NCBI GenBank assembly: GCA_963755825.1
Contig: CAVWLA010000003.1
Coordinates: 1,426,001-1,490,000, forward strand
DNA from: DATBQN01 sp963755825
GTDB taxonomy: Bacteria > Acidobacteriota > Thermoanaerobaculia > Multivoradales > UBA5704
Length of the DNA stretch: 64,000 bases
Direction: 5' to 3'
The first letter of the stretch is position 1, and every line of letters begins with the position of its first letter. The notes below the pieces were generated by a model. The model was given only the letters and a program-made list of their open reading frames with translations, was not told the DNA's origin and ran no database searches. The position numbers were made by a program, and so were the translations under genes. Shown here one piece after another: positions 6,915-15,091 of the stretch.

Positions 6915-7429
6915 AGCGGCCGGTCGGCGGCGGGGAGGGTGAGCAGGCTCGCCTCGTAGACGCAGCGCTGCCCTGCCGATTCCTCGACCGACACCGCCAG
7001 GAAGTCGACCCGTGTGCCGCGGAGCTCGGGCGCCAGACCCTCCCACAGCATCTTGGCGAGGAGCTCGATCGAGGTGTTGGCGAGCGGCAGGGCGAGGACG
7101 TCCTCCTCGGGGAACTGGTAGGTCCGCGTGCCGAAGCGGATCTCGACCACGCCGTCCCGCCGCGCCCAGGCGACGCCGGGGCTGGCGGCGGGGAGGAGAG
7201 TGCGGCTGTCGAGCTGGGCACAGAGGCGGCGCACCGACACCTTGGTCTTCTCGAGGTCGGCGAGCAGGCCGAGCTCGTCGACCTCCGAGCCGGCGAGCTC
7301 CAGGGTCACCCGGTAGTTGTGGCCATGGAGCAGCTCAGCGCGGTCGCCGCCGAAGAGGGTGAAATGGGCGGCGGAGAACTTGAAGTCCTCCTTGGCGAGG
7401 ACGAGGCGATAGCGGGGAGACCTCGACAC
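6911..7429 (-). CDS. 6-pyruvoyltetrahydropterin synthase paralog, PTPS-III type (probable folate bypass enzyme)
   Basis: A 172-residue tunnel-fold protein of the PTPS/QueD family. The zinc ligands are His22 (FSAAHF), His35 and His37 (LLHGHNY). The catalytic Cys normally four residues before HGH is Ala31, and a Glu (residue 32) sits in the motif ELLHGH. A Glu replacing the Cys is the mark of PTPS-III proteins, known from Acidobacteria among others. These make 6-hydroxymethyl-dihydropterin from dihydroneopterin triphosphate and so replace FolB in folate synthesis. The function here is therefore inferred to be folate synthesis rather than queuosine. The start GTG (7429) is chosen because TACACT lies seven bases upstream and the family's first beta strand begins right after it. 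The long open frame upstream is a shadow of the anti-sigma gene. Confidence 0.78.
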   Translation of the reverse strand: MSRSPRYRLVLAKEDFKFSAAHFTLFGGDRAELLHGHNYRVTLELAGSEVDELGLLADLEKTKVSVRRLCAQLDSRTLLPAASPGVAWARRDGVVEIRFGTRTYQFPEEDVLALPLANTSIELLAKMLWEGLAPELRGTRVDFLAVSVEESAGQRCVYEASLLTLPAADRPL

Positions 7430-7442
7430 GGGCGGGAGTGTA
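7430..7442 (-). promoter_or_regulatory. Candidate leaderless promoter of the PTPS-III gene
   Basis: On the minus strand TACACT (7442-7437) is followed by seven bases and the GTG start. There is no Shine-Dalgarno in the gap. This spacing matches the other TANNNT-N6-8-start arrangements in the window. Confidence 0.4.
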
Positions 7443-7457
7443 CCGAATCCCGGCCGA

Positions 7458-9062
7458 TCAAGACGGCGGCGGCGCGGCGGGGCGCGGCCGCGAGATCGCC
7501 AGCATCTGTTGGACGAGATCGTCGGCGCGGCGGTCGCCGGTCGCCGCCGCCAGGCTCCGCGCCGCGGCGATGAGGTCGGAGAGGCTCTCGTCGCCGCGGC
7601 GGCGGCGCTCGGCGAAGGCGGCGGCGAGGAGCGGCAGACGGACGGCGGCGGGCGCCTGCCGCCAGGAGGGCGAGAAGTCCGCCAGGGCGAGGTGCACCTC
7701 GCGCTCCGGCGAGCCCGGCGCCACGACCCGCAGCCGCGCCAGCGGCCCGGCCAGCGGGCGGACCGCCGACGGCTCGAAGCGCACCTCGTAGGCCGCCGTC
7801 CAACCGCGGCGGAGCGCCTCGGCCGGCAGCGAATAGACCTCCTGCGGCTCGGTCGACGGCGCCCCCCCCATCCGGCGTCTCTCGACCGCGGCGGAGCTCC
7901 AGGAGATCTCCACCCGCACCTCTCCGGCGAGCGCCGCCGGCGCGCGGAGGCGCCAGCGTACCCAGCGCGTCCCCGCCGCCGGCGTCGCCGGGCTGCCGCC
8001 GATGGGCGGCGGAGGCGGCGTCGCCGCGGCAACGAGCGACCAACCCGCGGCGTCGGCTGCCGCGTCGCTGTCGTAGGGGGCGGCGAATGCCTGCACCTCC
8101 GCGACACCATCCGCCGAGCCGGGCTCGCGAGCGGCGAAGTCGCGCCCGACGAGGCCGCCCACGACCCCCGCCGGTGGCTGCGGGGCATCCGCCCTTCTGG
8201 CGCTCTTCGCCTCCGCCTTGGCGCGCGGCGACGGGCTCGCCGACGGCTCGGCGGCGGCGGCGTTGGCGTCGCGCGAGGCGGCCATCTTCTCGAGCTCGGA
8301 CCTGGCGCTCGGCGAGACGGGGGAGACCGCGTTCTGCTGCGAGAGCTCGGGGGCGGCGCTGCCGGCCGAGCCGGCGACACCGGGCAGCGCCGCGGCCTCC
8401 GCGGCGAGGCGCGCTTCCTCCCGGCCGGTTGGCTTGGCGGCGCCGGCGAGCCGCAACGGCCGTTCGGCAGACGGACCCGAGGGCGCCGCGAGGCCCGCCG
8501 CCGGGCCGCCGCGAGGCTGCAGCTCGGGGACGGTCGGCACCGCCTGGACAGGCGGCGGAGCCGCGCCGGCGCCCTCCGGTCCGCCTGCCGGGCGGTCGAG
8601 GAGAGGGGGTGCCTCGGCCGTTGCTGGTGGTGCGGCACCGGCGACACCGCCGGCGGCGGCGAGAGGAGCGGCGCTCTCGACATCCGGAGCTGGAGCCGGA
8701 GCCGCCGCTCTCTTGCGGGCGAGCGCGTCCGCCGCCTGGGTACCGGCTGGATCGGCAGCGCCGACGGAACCACCGGCCGGAGAGCCCGCCGCCGGGCGCA
8801 GCGGCTCCGGCAGCGGCGGCACGGTCATCGTGCGCAGGGTGTGGAGCGAGACGAGGCCCGCTCCCGTCATGGCGGCGAGCGAGGCGGCGAGGAGCCAGCG
8901 GCGGCCGAGGGCCGCGGGGCGGCGGCGGGCTGCCGCCTCCGCGGCGACCGCGAGTCGCGGCGGCAGGTCGGCCTGGAGGCGCGCCAGGAGGTCCGACGGC
9001 GGCTCGCCGCCGGGCTGGCCGGCGAGCTGGCGGGCGATCTCGCGCTCGTCGCGGCGGCTCAT
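7458..9062 (-). CDS. Membrane-anchored anti-sigma-like protein with DUF3520-like C-terminal domain
   Basis: This 534-residue protein has a short cytoplasmic N-terminus (about 50 residues), one transmembrane helix (RWLLAASLAAMTGAGLVSL), a long Ala/Pro/Gly-rich linker (about residues 75-280), and an ordered C-terminal domain ending in LVQQMLAISRP. That last domain, with WVRWRLRAP, REVHLALADFSPSW and the helical LPLLAAAFAERRRRGDESLSDLIAAAR, resembles the C-terminal part of VWA-DUF3520 proteins, but no VWA domain is present. Its ATGA overlap with the upstream ECF sigma gene strongly suggests that it controls that sigma factor. I do not see a zinc-binding HxxxCxxC anti-sigma motif, so the binding mode would be atypical. 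The linker is low in complexity and may vary between strains. Confidence 0.65.
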   Translation of the reverse strand: MSRRDEREIARQLAGQPGGEPPSDLLARLQADLPPRLAVAAEAAARRRPAALGRRWLLAASLAAMTGAGLVSLHTLRTMTVPPLPEPLRPAAGSPAGGSVGAADPAGTQAADALARKRAAAPAPAPDVESAAPLAAAGGVAGAAPPATAEAPPLLDRPAGGPEGAGAAPPPVQAVPTVPELQPRGGPAAGLAAPSGPSAERPLRLAGAAKPTGREEARLAAEAAALPGVAGSAGSAAPELSQQNAVSPVSPSARSELEKMAASRDANAAAAEPSASPSPRAKAEAKSARRADAPQPPAGVVGGLVGRDFAAREPGSADGVAEVQAFAAPYDSDAAADAAGWSLVAAATPPPPPIGGSPATPAAGTRWVRWRLRAPAALAGEVRVEISWSSAAVERRRMGGAPSTEPQEVYSLPAEALRRGWTAAYEVRFEPSAVRPLAGPLARLRVVAPGSPEREVHLALADFSPSWRQAPAAVRLPLLAAAFAERRRRGDESLSDLIAAARSLAAATGDRRADDLVQQMLAISRPRPAAPPPS

Positions 9063-9625
9063 CGATCCTCCTCGGCGAGCGCCAAGGCGAGGAGCCCGAG
9101 GACGCGCTTCAACCGCTTGCGGACGGCGACGGTGCTGATCCCCTCCTGCCGGGCGACCTCGCGCACCGGCAGCTCGCCCCAGTAGATCGCGGTCACCGTG
9201 AAGCGCAGGTCCTCGGGCAGACCGAGGACCTCGCGTCGCAGCCGCTCGGCGGCGAGCGTCCGCCCGAGCGCCTCGTCCGCCGCCGGCGCCGGATCGGCGA
9301 AGCGCGCCTCATGGGCGTCGTCGAGGGGCACCAGCCGGCGCGGCCGGCGCAGGTGGTTGAGGAAGGTGTTGTAGGCGATCCGCGCCATCCAGGTGCGGAA
9401 CTGCGCCCGCCCGTCGAAGCTCGCCAGGGCGTCCCACGCCCGGCGATAGCTCTCCTGGGTGAGGTCGGCGGCGAGCTCGCGGTCGCCGCAGAGCTTGAGG
9501 ACGAAGGCGTAGACGCGCCGATAGGTCTCCTCGACGAGGCGCTCGGCGGCGGCGCGGTCGCCCCCGGCGAGCGCCGCGACGAGGCGGTCCTCGCGCTCCT
9601 CAGGGCTGCGGCGATCCTCCACCAT
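9059..9625 (-). CDS. ECF-family RNA polymerase sigma factor
   Basis: About 188 residues with sigma region 2 (AADLTQESYRRAWDALASFDG, then FRTWMARIAYNTFLNHLRR) and region 4 (LPEDLRFTVTAIYWGELPVREVARQEGISTVAVRKRLKRV), joined by a short linker. It is a group 4 sigma factor that would direct RNA polymerase to a small regulon. It overlaps the downstream membrane protein gene by four bases, so the two are co-translated as a sigma/anti-sigma pair. The start is uncertain. The ATG at 9625 with GGAGG close upstream is used here. An in-frame ATG at 9676 would add 17 residues with no family resemblance. Confidence 0.88.
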   Translation of the reverse strand: MVEDRRSPEEREDRLVAALAGGDRAAAERLVEETYRRVYAFVLKLCGDRELAADLTQESYRRAWDALASFDGRAQFRTWMARIAYNTFLNHLRRPRRLVPLDDAHEARFADPAPAADEALGRTLAAERLRREVLGLPEDLRFTVTAIYWGELPVREVARQEGISTVAVRKRLKRVLGLLALALAEEDR

Positions 9626-9737
9626 GCCCCTCCAGGCGAGCATCCCCGCCGCACGGCTCGCCATGGTCGCGGTCATGAAGACATAGACACCGCACTGTGC
9701 CGGGAAGAAACCGGGCTCGCGCGCGCACCGCCGGCGC

Positions 9738-11645
9738 TTACCGCCGGACCATCTGCACGACGGTCTCCATGTGGCCGGTCTGCGGGAAGAGATCGAGGAG
9801 AGTGACGCTCTCGACGGCGTAGGCGGCGGCGAGGTGGGCGAGGTCGCGGGCGAGGGTCGCCGCGTGGCAGGAGACGTAGGTGATCCGCGCCGGCAGGCGC
9901 TCGGCGAGCGCCTGCCGCACCGCCAGTGTCAGGCCGGCGCGCGGCGGGTCGACCACCACCCGCGCGGCGCCGGCGGGGAGCGCCGCGATCCAGCTCTCGA
10001 CCGCCTGGCCGACCACCTCGATCTCCTGCCCCCGCGGCTGGCGCGCGTCGCGCGGCTCGCGGTTGCGCCGCGCGTTGGTGCGCGCATAGCGGGAGGAGAC
10101 GCGCTCGCCCTCGACCGCCACGACGCGGCCGTAGCGGCGGGCGAGCGGCAGCGCGAAGAGGCCGACGCCGCTGTAGAGGTCGTAGGCCTCGCCGCCGGTC
10201 CACGGGCCGACCGCCGCCTCGATGAGGCGCGGCAGCAGGCCGCGATGGGCCTGGAAGAAGCAGCCGGCGTCGTAGGCGTAGGTGGTGTCGAGGACCGTCG
10301 TCGCCACCTCGCCGTGGGGGAGGCCGGGGATGACCGGCGCCGAGGTGACGGCGCCGCCGTCGCCGGCCGCGAGGTCGATGCGGTGGGGCGGCCGCCCGCC
10401 CCCCTCGGCGAGCCGCGCCGGCAGCTCGCCGAGGAGCGCCTCGAGCTCCGGCACGAGGAGCGGACAGCGGGCGGCCGGGATCAGTCGGTGGCTGCCGCGG
10501 GCGTGGTAGCCGACGCGGAGCACGCCCTCCTCGACCTCGGTATGAAGCTGCGTGCGCAGGCGATAGCCCCAGGCGTCGCCGTGGATGACCGGCATGTCGG
10601 CCGGGAGCGCGGTGTGCGCCATGTGCTCCAGGGTCTCGCGCACCGCCTGCGCCTTCAGCACCGGCTGCAGGTCGTCCTCGATGTGCTGCAGGTCGCAGCC
10701 GCCCCAGTCGGCGAGCTCGGGCACCGGATCGGGGCGGCGCCCGGGGCCGGCGGCCAGGATCTCGACGATCTCCGCCCGCGCGTAGTCGTGGCGCCGCTGG
10801 TCGATGCGCACCCGCAGGCGGTCCCCCGGCGCCGCGCGCGGCACGAAGAGCGGCATCCCCTCGAAGCGGCCGAGCCCCTCGCCGCCGGCGACCAGCTTCT
10901 CGATCGACACCTCGACCTCGACCGGCTCGGGGACGGGAGCCGCGGGCGCCGCCGCCCTGGGGCGCCGCTCGCCGGACCACGGCTCGCGGCCGGCGGCGGC
11001 GGCGCGCCGGCGGTCGGTTGAGCGCTCGCGGTCCGGCCGGGACGACGGCCGGCGCGCCGGGCGGTCGCCGAGACGGCCGGCAGGACGGGAGCCGGGGCCG
11101 CGCCGCGGGCGCTCGCCCGCCGGATCGAACGACCGACTCGATGGACCGCCGGATGGGCCTCTGGACGGGCGGCCGGACGGCCGAGCTCCCGGCCCTGCAT
11201 CGCGCCTGCCCGGCGGCCGGTCGCCCGCCGGACGCTGCGGACGGTCGCCGGGCGGCCGGCCTGGACGCTCGAACGAGCGGCCGCCCGCGCCCCCGCCGGG
11301 CTTGCCGCGAGGGCGCTCGCCCGGCCCGCCGGCTGGACGCCCCTCGGCGCGGCCGTGCGGGCGCTCGGCGGCGGCGCGAGGGGCGCGGGGGACGCGCCGC
11401 GGCGCGTCGCCGTCACGGGAGGCCGACGGCGGGCGCGGGCCGCGAGAGCCTTCTGGCGGACGCGGGCCGCGCGGGCCGCGGGAAGCATCGGACGGGCGCG
11501 GCCCGCTCGGGCCGCGGGAGGCGGGCGGTCGCGGGCCGCCGGCGCCGCGAGCCGGCCCGGCGCCACGCCGGCCGCCCGGCGGAGCCGGGCGGCGCGGGCC
11601 GCCAGGACCGCGCGGACCGCGTGGACCGCTCGGGGGCGGCGTCAT
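9738..11645 (-). CDS. TrmA/RlmD-family RNA (uracil-5-)-methyltransferase with long RG/P-rich N-terminal tail
   Basis: The 635-residue product starts with about 240 residues of Arg, Gly, Pro, Ser and Ala, clearly disordered. A TRAM-like beta barrel follows (SIEKLVAGGEGLGRF), then the class I methyltransferase domain with CFFQAH, AYDLYSGVGLFALPLA (SAM), VVVDPPRAG, the nucleophile in YVSCHAATLARDL, and the base Glu in GHMETVVQMV. It methylates C5 of a uridine in 23S rRNA or tRNA. Of the four iron-sulfur Cys of the RlmD subgroup only WGGC remains, so a cluster is unlikely. The start ATG (11645) overlaps the RNase Z-like stop as ATGA with GGAGG just before it, so the RG tail really belongs to this protein. 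The tail could help RNA binding or phase separation (inference). Confidence 0.85.
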   Translation of the reverse strand: MTPPPSGPRGPRGPGGPRRPAPPGGRRGAGPARGAGGPRPPASRGPSGPRPSDASRGPRGPRPPEGSRGPRPPSASRDGDAPRRVPRAPRAAAERPHGRAEGRPAGGPGERPRGKPGGGAGGRSFERPGRPPGDRPQRPAGDRPPGRRDAGPGARPSGRPSRGPSGGPSSRSFDPAGERPRRGPGSRPAGRLGDRPARRPSSRPDRERSTDRRRAAAAGREPWSGERRPRAAAPAAPVPEPVEVEVSIEKLVAGGEGLGRFEGMPLFVPRAAPGDRLRVRIDQRRHDYARAEIVEILAAGPGRRPDPVPELADWGGCDLQHIEDDLQPVLKAQAVRETLEHMAHTALPADMPVIHGDAWGYRLRTQLHTEVEEGVLRVGYHARGSHRLIPAARCPLLVPELEALLGELPARLAEGGGRPPHRIDLAAGDGGAVTSAPVIPGLPHGEVATTVLDTTYAYDAGCFFQAHRGLLPRLIEAAVGPWTGGEAYDLYSGVGLFALPLARRYGRVVAVEGERVSSRYARTNARRNREPRDARQPRGQEIEVVGQAVESWIAALPAGAARVVVDPPRAGLTLAVRQALAERLPARITYVSCHAATLARDLAHLAAAYAVESVTLLDLFPQTGHMETVVQMVRR

Positions 11646-12472
11646 TCGCCCTCCACCAGGAAGTGGGTGCGGGGAGCGAGCGCCGGCATCAGGCGGGCGA
11701 CCTCCGCCCGCAGATCGTCGATGCGATGCCGGCGCGACAGGTGGTGGAGCACCAGCGCCGCGTTCTCGAAGCGGTCGGCACGGCAGGCGATGTCCTCGAG
11801 ATGGAGGTGCTTGTAGCGGCTGCCACGGTCGCGGTACTCCTCGCCCAGGAAGGTGCACTCGAGCATCAGGATGGGGCTGCGGTAGATCTCCGGCTCGTCG
11901 TCGAAGATGGCGGGACCGGTGTCGCCGCAGTAGGTCAGCCAGACCTCCTCGACCTCCTCGGTGGTCGCCACGCCGTCGCCGCGCAGAGCGATCAGCCGCT
12001 CCGCCGCCAGCCCCTGGAAGGCGGCGGCGAGGCGGCGCTTGCGGCGCAGCAGCCGGTAGCCGAGGCTGGGGACGACGTGATCGGTGGCGAAGGCCACCAT
12101 CGCGAGGTCGCGGCCCACCTCGGCGCGGCCGCCGGCGGCGAGGCCGACGATCTCGTAGCGGTAGGAAGCCCGCTCGAGGAGCTCGGCGGCGGCGATCATC
12201 TGCGCCAGCGGCTCGACGATCTCCGACGGGCAGAAGACGCGGGTGTGGAGCTCGCGGTGGAGGGAGCGCTGGGAGAGGACGTAGGGGAGCCCGAGGGCGT
12301 GATCGAGGTGCCCGTGCGAGAGGAAGATATCGGCGGCGCCGGCGAGCTGCACGGCGCCGCGCCCGACGTCGATGGCGAGGCCCGGCGGGAAGACCCGGAA
12401 CCAGGTCTCGTCGCCGGCGCGCGACCAGCCTTCGATGCGAAGACCTCCGAAGCGCAGCTCGACCGGACGCAT
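11642..12472 (-). CDS. RNase Z-like metallo-beta-lactamase-fold protein
   Basis: 276 residues with the metallo-beta-lactamase metal site SHGHLDHALGLPYVLS, a downstream His in FATDHVVPSLGYRL, YCGDTGPAIFD (bridging Asp) and a C-terminal HHLSRRHR. The order and spacing, especially DHVVPSLGYR, resemble tRNase Z/ElaC proteins, which cut the 3' trailer from tRNA precursors. It is a little shorter than typical RNase Z, and I do not see a clear exosite arm, so it may act on another RNA or phosphodiester. Its stop overlaps the start of the RNA methyltransferase gene, giving a two-gene RNA-processing unit. Confidence 0.7.
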   Translation of the reverse strand: MRPVELRFGGLRIEGWSRAGDETWFRVFPPGLAIDVGRGAVQLAGAADIFLSHGHLDHALGLPYVLSQRSLHRELHTRVFCPSEIVEPLAQMIAAAELLERASYRYEIVGLAAGGRAEVGRDLAMVAFATDHVVPSLGYRLLRRKRRLAAAFQGLAAERLIALRGDGVATTEEVEEVWLTYCGDTGPAIFDDEPEIYRSPILMLECTFLGEEYRDRGSRYKHLHLEDIACRADRFENAALVLHHLSRRHRIDDLRAEVARLMPALAPRTHFLVEGE

Positions 12473-12485
12473 GGCATGGAGAGGG

Positions 12486-12512
12486 GCTGAGCGCCGCAGG
12501 GCGGCGCTCAGC
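12486..12512 (-). terminator. Strong hairpin after the GAPDH gene
   Basis: A perfect 12-bp inverted repeat (12486-12497 with 12501-12512, loop AGG) lies between the GAPDH stop and the RNase Z-like start. No T-run follows on the minus strand. It could be a Rho-independent-like terminator without a U-tract or an mRNA-stabilising structure. Confidence 0.5.
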
Positions 12513-12518
12513 GCCGCC

Positions 12519-13583
12519 TCAGATCTCTCGATACAGCCAGCGGCGCAGCGGGTTCACCCGCTCGGCGACGCTCTTCCAGTCGGGCTCGATCAGCCAGAGG
12601 GCGGCGGCGATCGAGGAGAGCAGCGAGTTGCCGTCCTGCGGGGTGAAGCAGAAGCCGTAGACCTCGCGCTTCTTGCGCACCGTCACCGTCGGCAGCACGA
12701 CGACGGTCTGCGACAGGATGCGGCCGTAGTAGCCGTGGTCGCGGCCGAAGCTGAAGATGAGGTTGGCATAGCGCTTGTCGGTGGTCGCCACGAGGGCGTT
12801 GTCCTTGAGGCGCTGGCGCGCCTCCTCGACCTCCATGTCGCGGGTCAGCTCGAGGTTGAACCAGATCGAGTGCATGTACTGGGTGTTGATCTTGGCGGCG
12901 CTCGAGAAGAGGTTCAGGTCCTTGCCCAGGGTCTCGAAGAGGTGATGGGCGTCGCGCGCATGGTGGGTGCCGAAGTCCGGGTCGTCGTGGCGGCCGACGT
13001 AGGGCGCCGGCACGAAGCTGTCGACCTGCGAGATGTCGTTCGCCCGCCGCATGCAGACGAAGCGGCCCTCCTCCAGGCTGTAGCCCTTGTCGCCGTCGTT
13101 GCAGATGGTGCGGATGAGGGTGGTGATGTTGTGGGTGTTGCAGGAGACGATCTGGATGAAGCGATCCTCCCCCGCCACCAGCACCTCGTCGTTGACGCCG
13201 GTCGCGTAGGGCTTGCCGAAGCCGAACTCGCTCCCCTGCGCGAGGAACCCCTTGGGACCCTCGATGTGGCGGTAGAACTTCTCCTTGTTCTCGTTGCCGG
13301 CCGGCGTGCAGTCGATGACCACGGTGGCGCGCTCGAGCGCCTCGCGGGCAGTGAGAGAGACGGTGTGGCCGAGCTTCTCGAACTCTCCCTTGACGTCGTC
13401 CTCGGCCGCCAGCTTGGCGCCGCGCGACATCAGGTGGGCGAGCTTCGACCGGTCGGAGAGGAGGGCCGACCGTTTGGTGAAGGTCACCTCGTCGATGCCC
13501 ATCTTGTCGCGGAAGTCGGTGAACAGGCCGATCAACGGCTCGCCGATCGTGCCGGTGCCCACGATGTGGACGATCCTCTTCAT
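12519..13583 (-). CDS. Type II (archaeal-type) glyceraldehyde-3-phosphate dehydrogenase-like protein
   Basis: The 354-residue product has a Rossmann start HIVGTGTIGEPLIG and the type II GAPDH landmarks in order: TKRSALLSDR, VVIDCTPAGNENKEKFY, the active Cys148 in IVSCNTHNI, FVCMRRANDI, and later the His-rich THHARDAHH and INTQYMHSIWFNLEL. Type II enzymes are typical of archaea and use NAD or NADP with glyceraldehyde 3-phosphate. In bacteria they are uncommon, so the true reaction here is unproven. The ATG has GAGGGAAC upstream. It is a stand-alone gene, with no glycolytic partner beside it. Confidence 0.68.
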   Translation of the reverse strand: MKRIVHIVGTGTIGEPLIGLFTDFRDKMGIDEVTFTKRSALLSDRSKLAHLMSRGAKLAAEDDVKGEFEKLGHTVSLTAREALERATVVIDCTPAGNENKEKFYRHIEGPKGFLAQGSEFGFGKPYATGVNDEVLVAGEDRFIQIVSCNTHNITTLIRTICNDGDKGYSLEEGRFVCMRRANDISQVDSFVPAPYVGRHDDPDFGTHHARDAHHLFETLGKDLNLFSSAAKINTQYMHSIWFNLELTRDMEVEEARQRLKDNALVATTDKRYANLIFSFGRDHGYYGRILSQTVVVLPTVTVRKKREVYGFCFTPQDGNSLLSSIAAALWLIEPDWKSVAERVNPLRRWLYREI

Positions 13584-13701
13584 AGTTCCCTCGCTCGGAG
13601 ATCCGGTTCAGACTCGGGTTGGAGTTGCCCAGGCGGCGCGGCTTGGCCGGCCGCCGCGAGCGTAGCATAGCGGCGACAGTGGAGCCGGCAGGCGGCGGCG
13701 G

Positions 13702-13971
13702 TCAGTCGGTCGGCGCCCCATCCCCCTCGGCGCCGTGTTTGCCGCCGCCCCGCCATTCCGGGTCGCGGCGGGCGAAGCTGTCGAGGTCGCGCGGCACCTC
13801 GACCAGGGTGCGGGTCATCGCCGGATCGCAGGTGTCGTTCTCGCACTCGTAGGTATAGACGTTCCACTCGTCGCGCCGGGTGAAGCTCGCCAGCGTCTGA
13901 TATGTATTGCAGTGTCCACACTTGACCGAGATGTTGCGGATGTTGATCGGCTCGTTGATCGGCTCGCTCAT
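13702..13971 (-). CDS. Small zinc-ribbon-like hypothetical protein, 89 aa
   Basis: Two Cys pairs, VKCGHCNTYQ and YECENDTC, with the spacing of a zinc ribbon, suggest a small metal-binding protein. The last 25 residues are polar and Gly-rich. The N-terminus has the near-repeat EPINEPINIRNI. GGAGG lies eight bases before the ATG at 13971, which fixes the start inside a much longer open frame. The family is unknown to me. It is divergent from the VWFA gene. Confidence 0.7.
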   Translation of the reverse strand: MSEPINEPINIRNISVKCGHCNTYQTLASFTRRDEWNVYTYECENDTCDPAMTRTLVEVPRDLDSFARRDPEWRGGGKHGAEGDGAPTD

Positions 13972-14066
13972 GACGGCATCCTCCAGAGCCCACCGGAAGC
14001 GCAAACGCAGCGGGCGGGCGGCCATCTTCCCATGGGTGGCCCGAACCCTGCACATAGCCTTTCGGC

Positions 14067-14079
14067 TATGATTTACCCC
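14067..14079 (+). promoter_or_regulatory. -10 box that decides the start of the VWFA gene
   Basis: TATGAT at 14067-14072 is followed by seven bases and ATG at 14080. The earlier in-frame ATG at 14068 lies inside this box, so 14080 is the likelier start and the mRNA would be nearly leaderless. Confidence 0.45.
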
Positions 14080-15075
14080 ATGAGCCGTCTCTCCGCCGCG
14101 CTGCTCCTGGTCCTGGCGGGAGCTGCGGTGGCGCCCGCCGCCGCCCCGCTCGCCGGGCGGCCGGCGATCCCGCCCCCGGCGCCGGGCTCGCCGGGCACCC
14201 CGACCGACGGCGGCTTCGGCGACGAGGTCTCGGTCGGCTTCGTGCTGGTGCCGGTGATCGTCCGCGCGCCCGGCGGCGGCTACGCCAACCATCTGCGGCA
14301 GCAGGACTTCACTCTCCGCATCGACAGCCGCAAGGTGGCCGTCGAGAGCTTCGAGCGGCGCGCCGAGGCGCCCGCTTCGATCGTCTTCCTGCAGGACCTC
14401 TCGGGGAGCATGGCGACCGGCGGCCACCTCGCCCAGAGCCGCGAGATCGTCCGCTACTTCCTCGACCATGCCCTGGCCGGCGACGAGTTCGCGGTGGCGA
14501 CCTTCGCCGGCGGCGCCGAGCGCGTCGAGGTCCCCTTCACCGCCGATCGCGGCGCGGTGCGCCGCAACATCGACGGCTGGGAGCCCTACGGGGTGACGGC
14601 GCTCCACGACGCCGTCGCCCGGCTTCCCGAGACGGCGCTCGCCGGCCGCAACCCCAAGCGCTTCGCCATCCTGGTGACCGACGGGGTCGACAACGCGAGC
14701 ACGCTCTCCCCTGCCGAGGCGCGCGACATCGTGCGCGCCGCGCAGATCCCGATCTACGTCCTGGGCCTCGGCTCGGGCGATCCCTATTCACTCCTTCCAG
14801 GAGGGCAGAAGACCTACCGTTTCGCCGACGTTCTCAACCTTCTCGCCTACGAGACCGGCGGGCGCTACTACCCGCTCGCCGGCGAGGAGGATCTGCAGAA
14901 GGCTCTGGCCGCCGTCGCCGAAGACCTCCGGCACGAGTACGTGCTGGGTTTCTCGACCGGAGAGGGCAAAGCCCGCTACCGCGAGATCGAGGTCGACGTG
15001 GCCGGCCGGAACCGCTCCGTGCTCTTCAGGCGGGGCTACAAAGGACCGCCGCCCACCGGCATCGCGGGCGGCTAG
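14080..15075 (+). CDS. VWFA-related acidobacterial secreted protein
   Basis: 331 residues with a signal peptide (SRLSAALLLVLAGAAVAPAAA), a beta-rich N-terminal domain (VSVGFVLVPVIVRAPGG, DFTLRIDSRKVAVESFERR) and a von Willebrand A domain with an intact MIDAS start, DLSGSMA, then VTALHDAV and ILVTDGVDNAS. The closing part (ETGGRYYPLAGEEDLQKALAAVAEDLRHEYVLGF) is characteristic of the VWFA-related family expanded in Acidobacteria. It probably sits in the periplasm or outer surface and binds a protein ligand through a divalent metal. Which ligand is unknown. An OmpA-like lipoprotein gene follows 16 bp later and is probably co-transcribed. Confidence 0.85.
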   Translation: MSRLSAALLLVLAGAAVAPAAAPLAGRPAIPPPAPGSPGTPTDGGFGDEVSVGFVLVPVIVRAPGGGYANHLRQQDFTLRIDSRKVAVESFERRAEAPASIVFLQDLSGSMATGGHLAQSREIVRYFLDHALAGDEFAVATFAGGAERVEVPFTADRGAVRRNIDGWEPYGVTALHDAVARLPETALAGRNPKRFAILVTDGVDNASTLSPAEARDIVRAAQIPIYVLGLGSGDPYSLLPGGQKTYRFADVLNLLAYETGGRYYPLAGEEDLQKALAAVAEDLRHEYVLGFSTGEGKARYREIEVDVAGRNRSVLFRRGYKGPPPTGIAGG

Positions 15076-15091
15076 ACCAAGGAGATCGGAC

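Noticed and set aside
7430..8773. Long fusion of the PTPS protein with an upstream Arg/Ser/Pro-rich region
   Set aside because: That region is the shadow of the anti-sigma gene. The PTPS domain begins right after GTG 7429.
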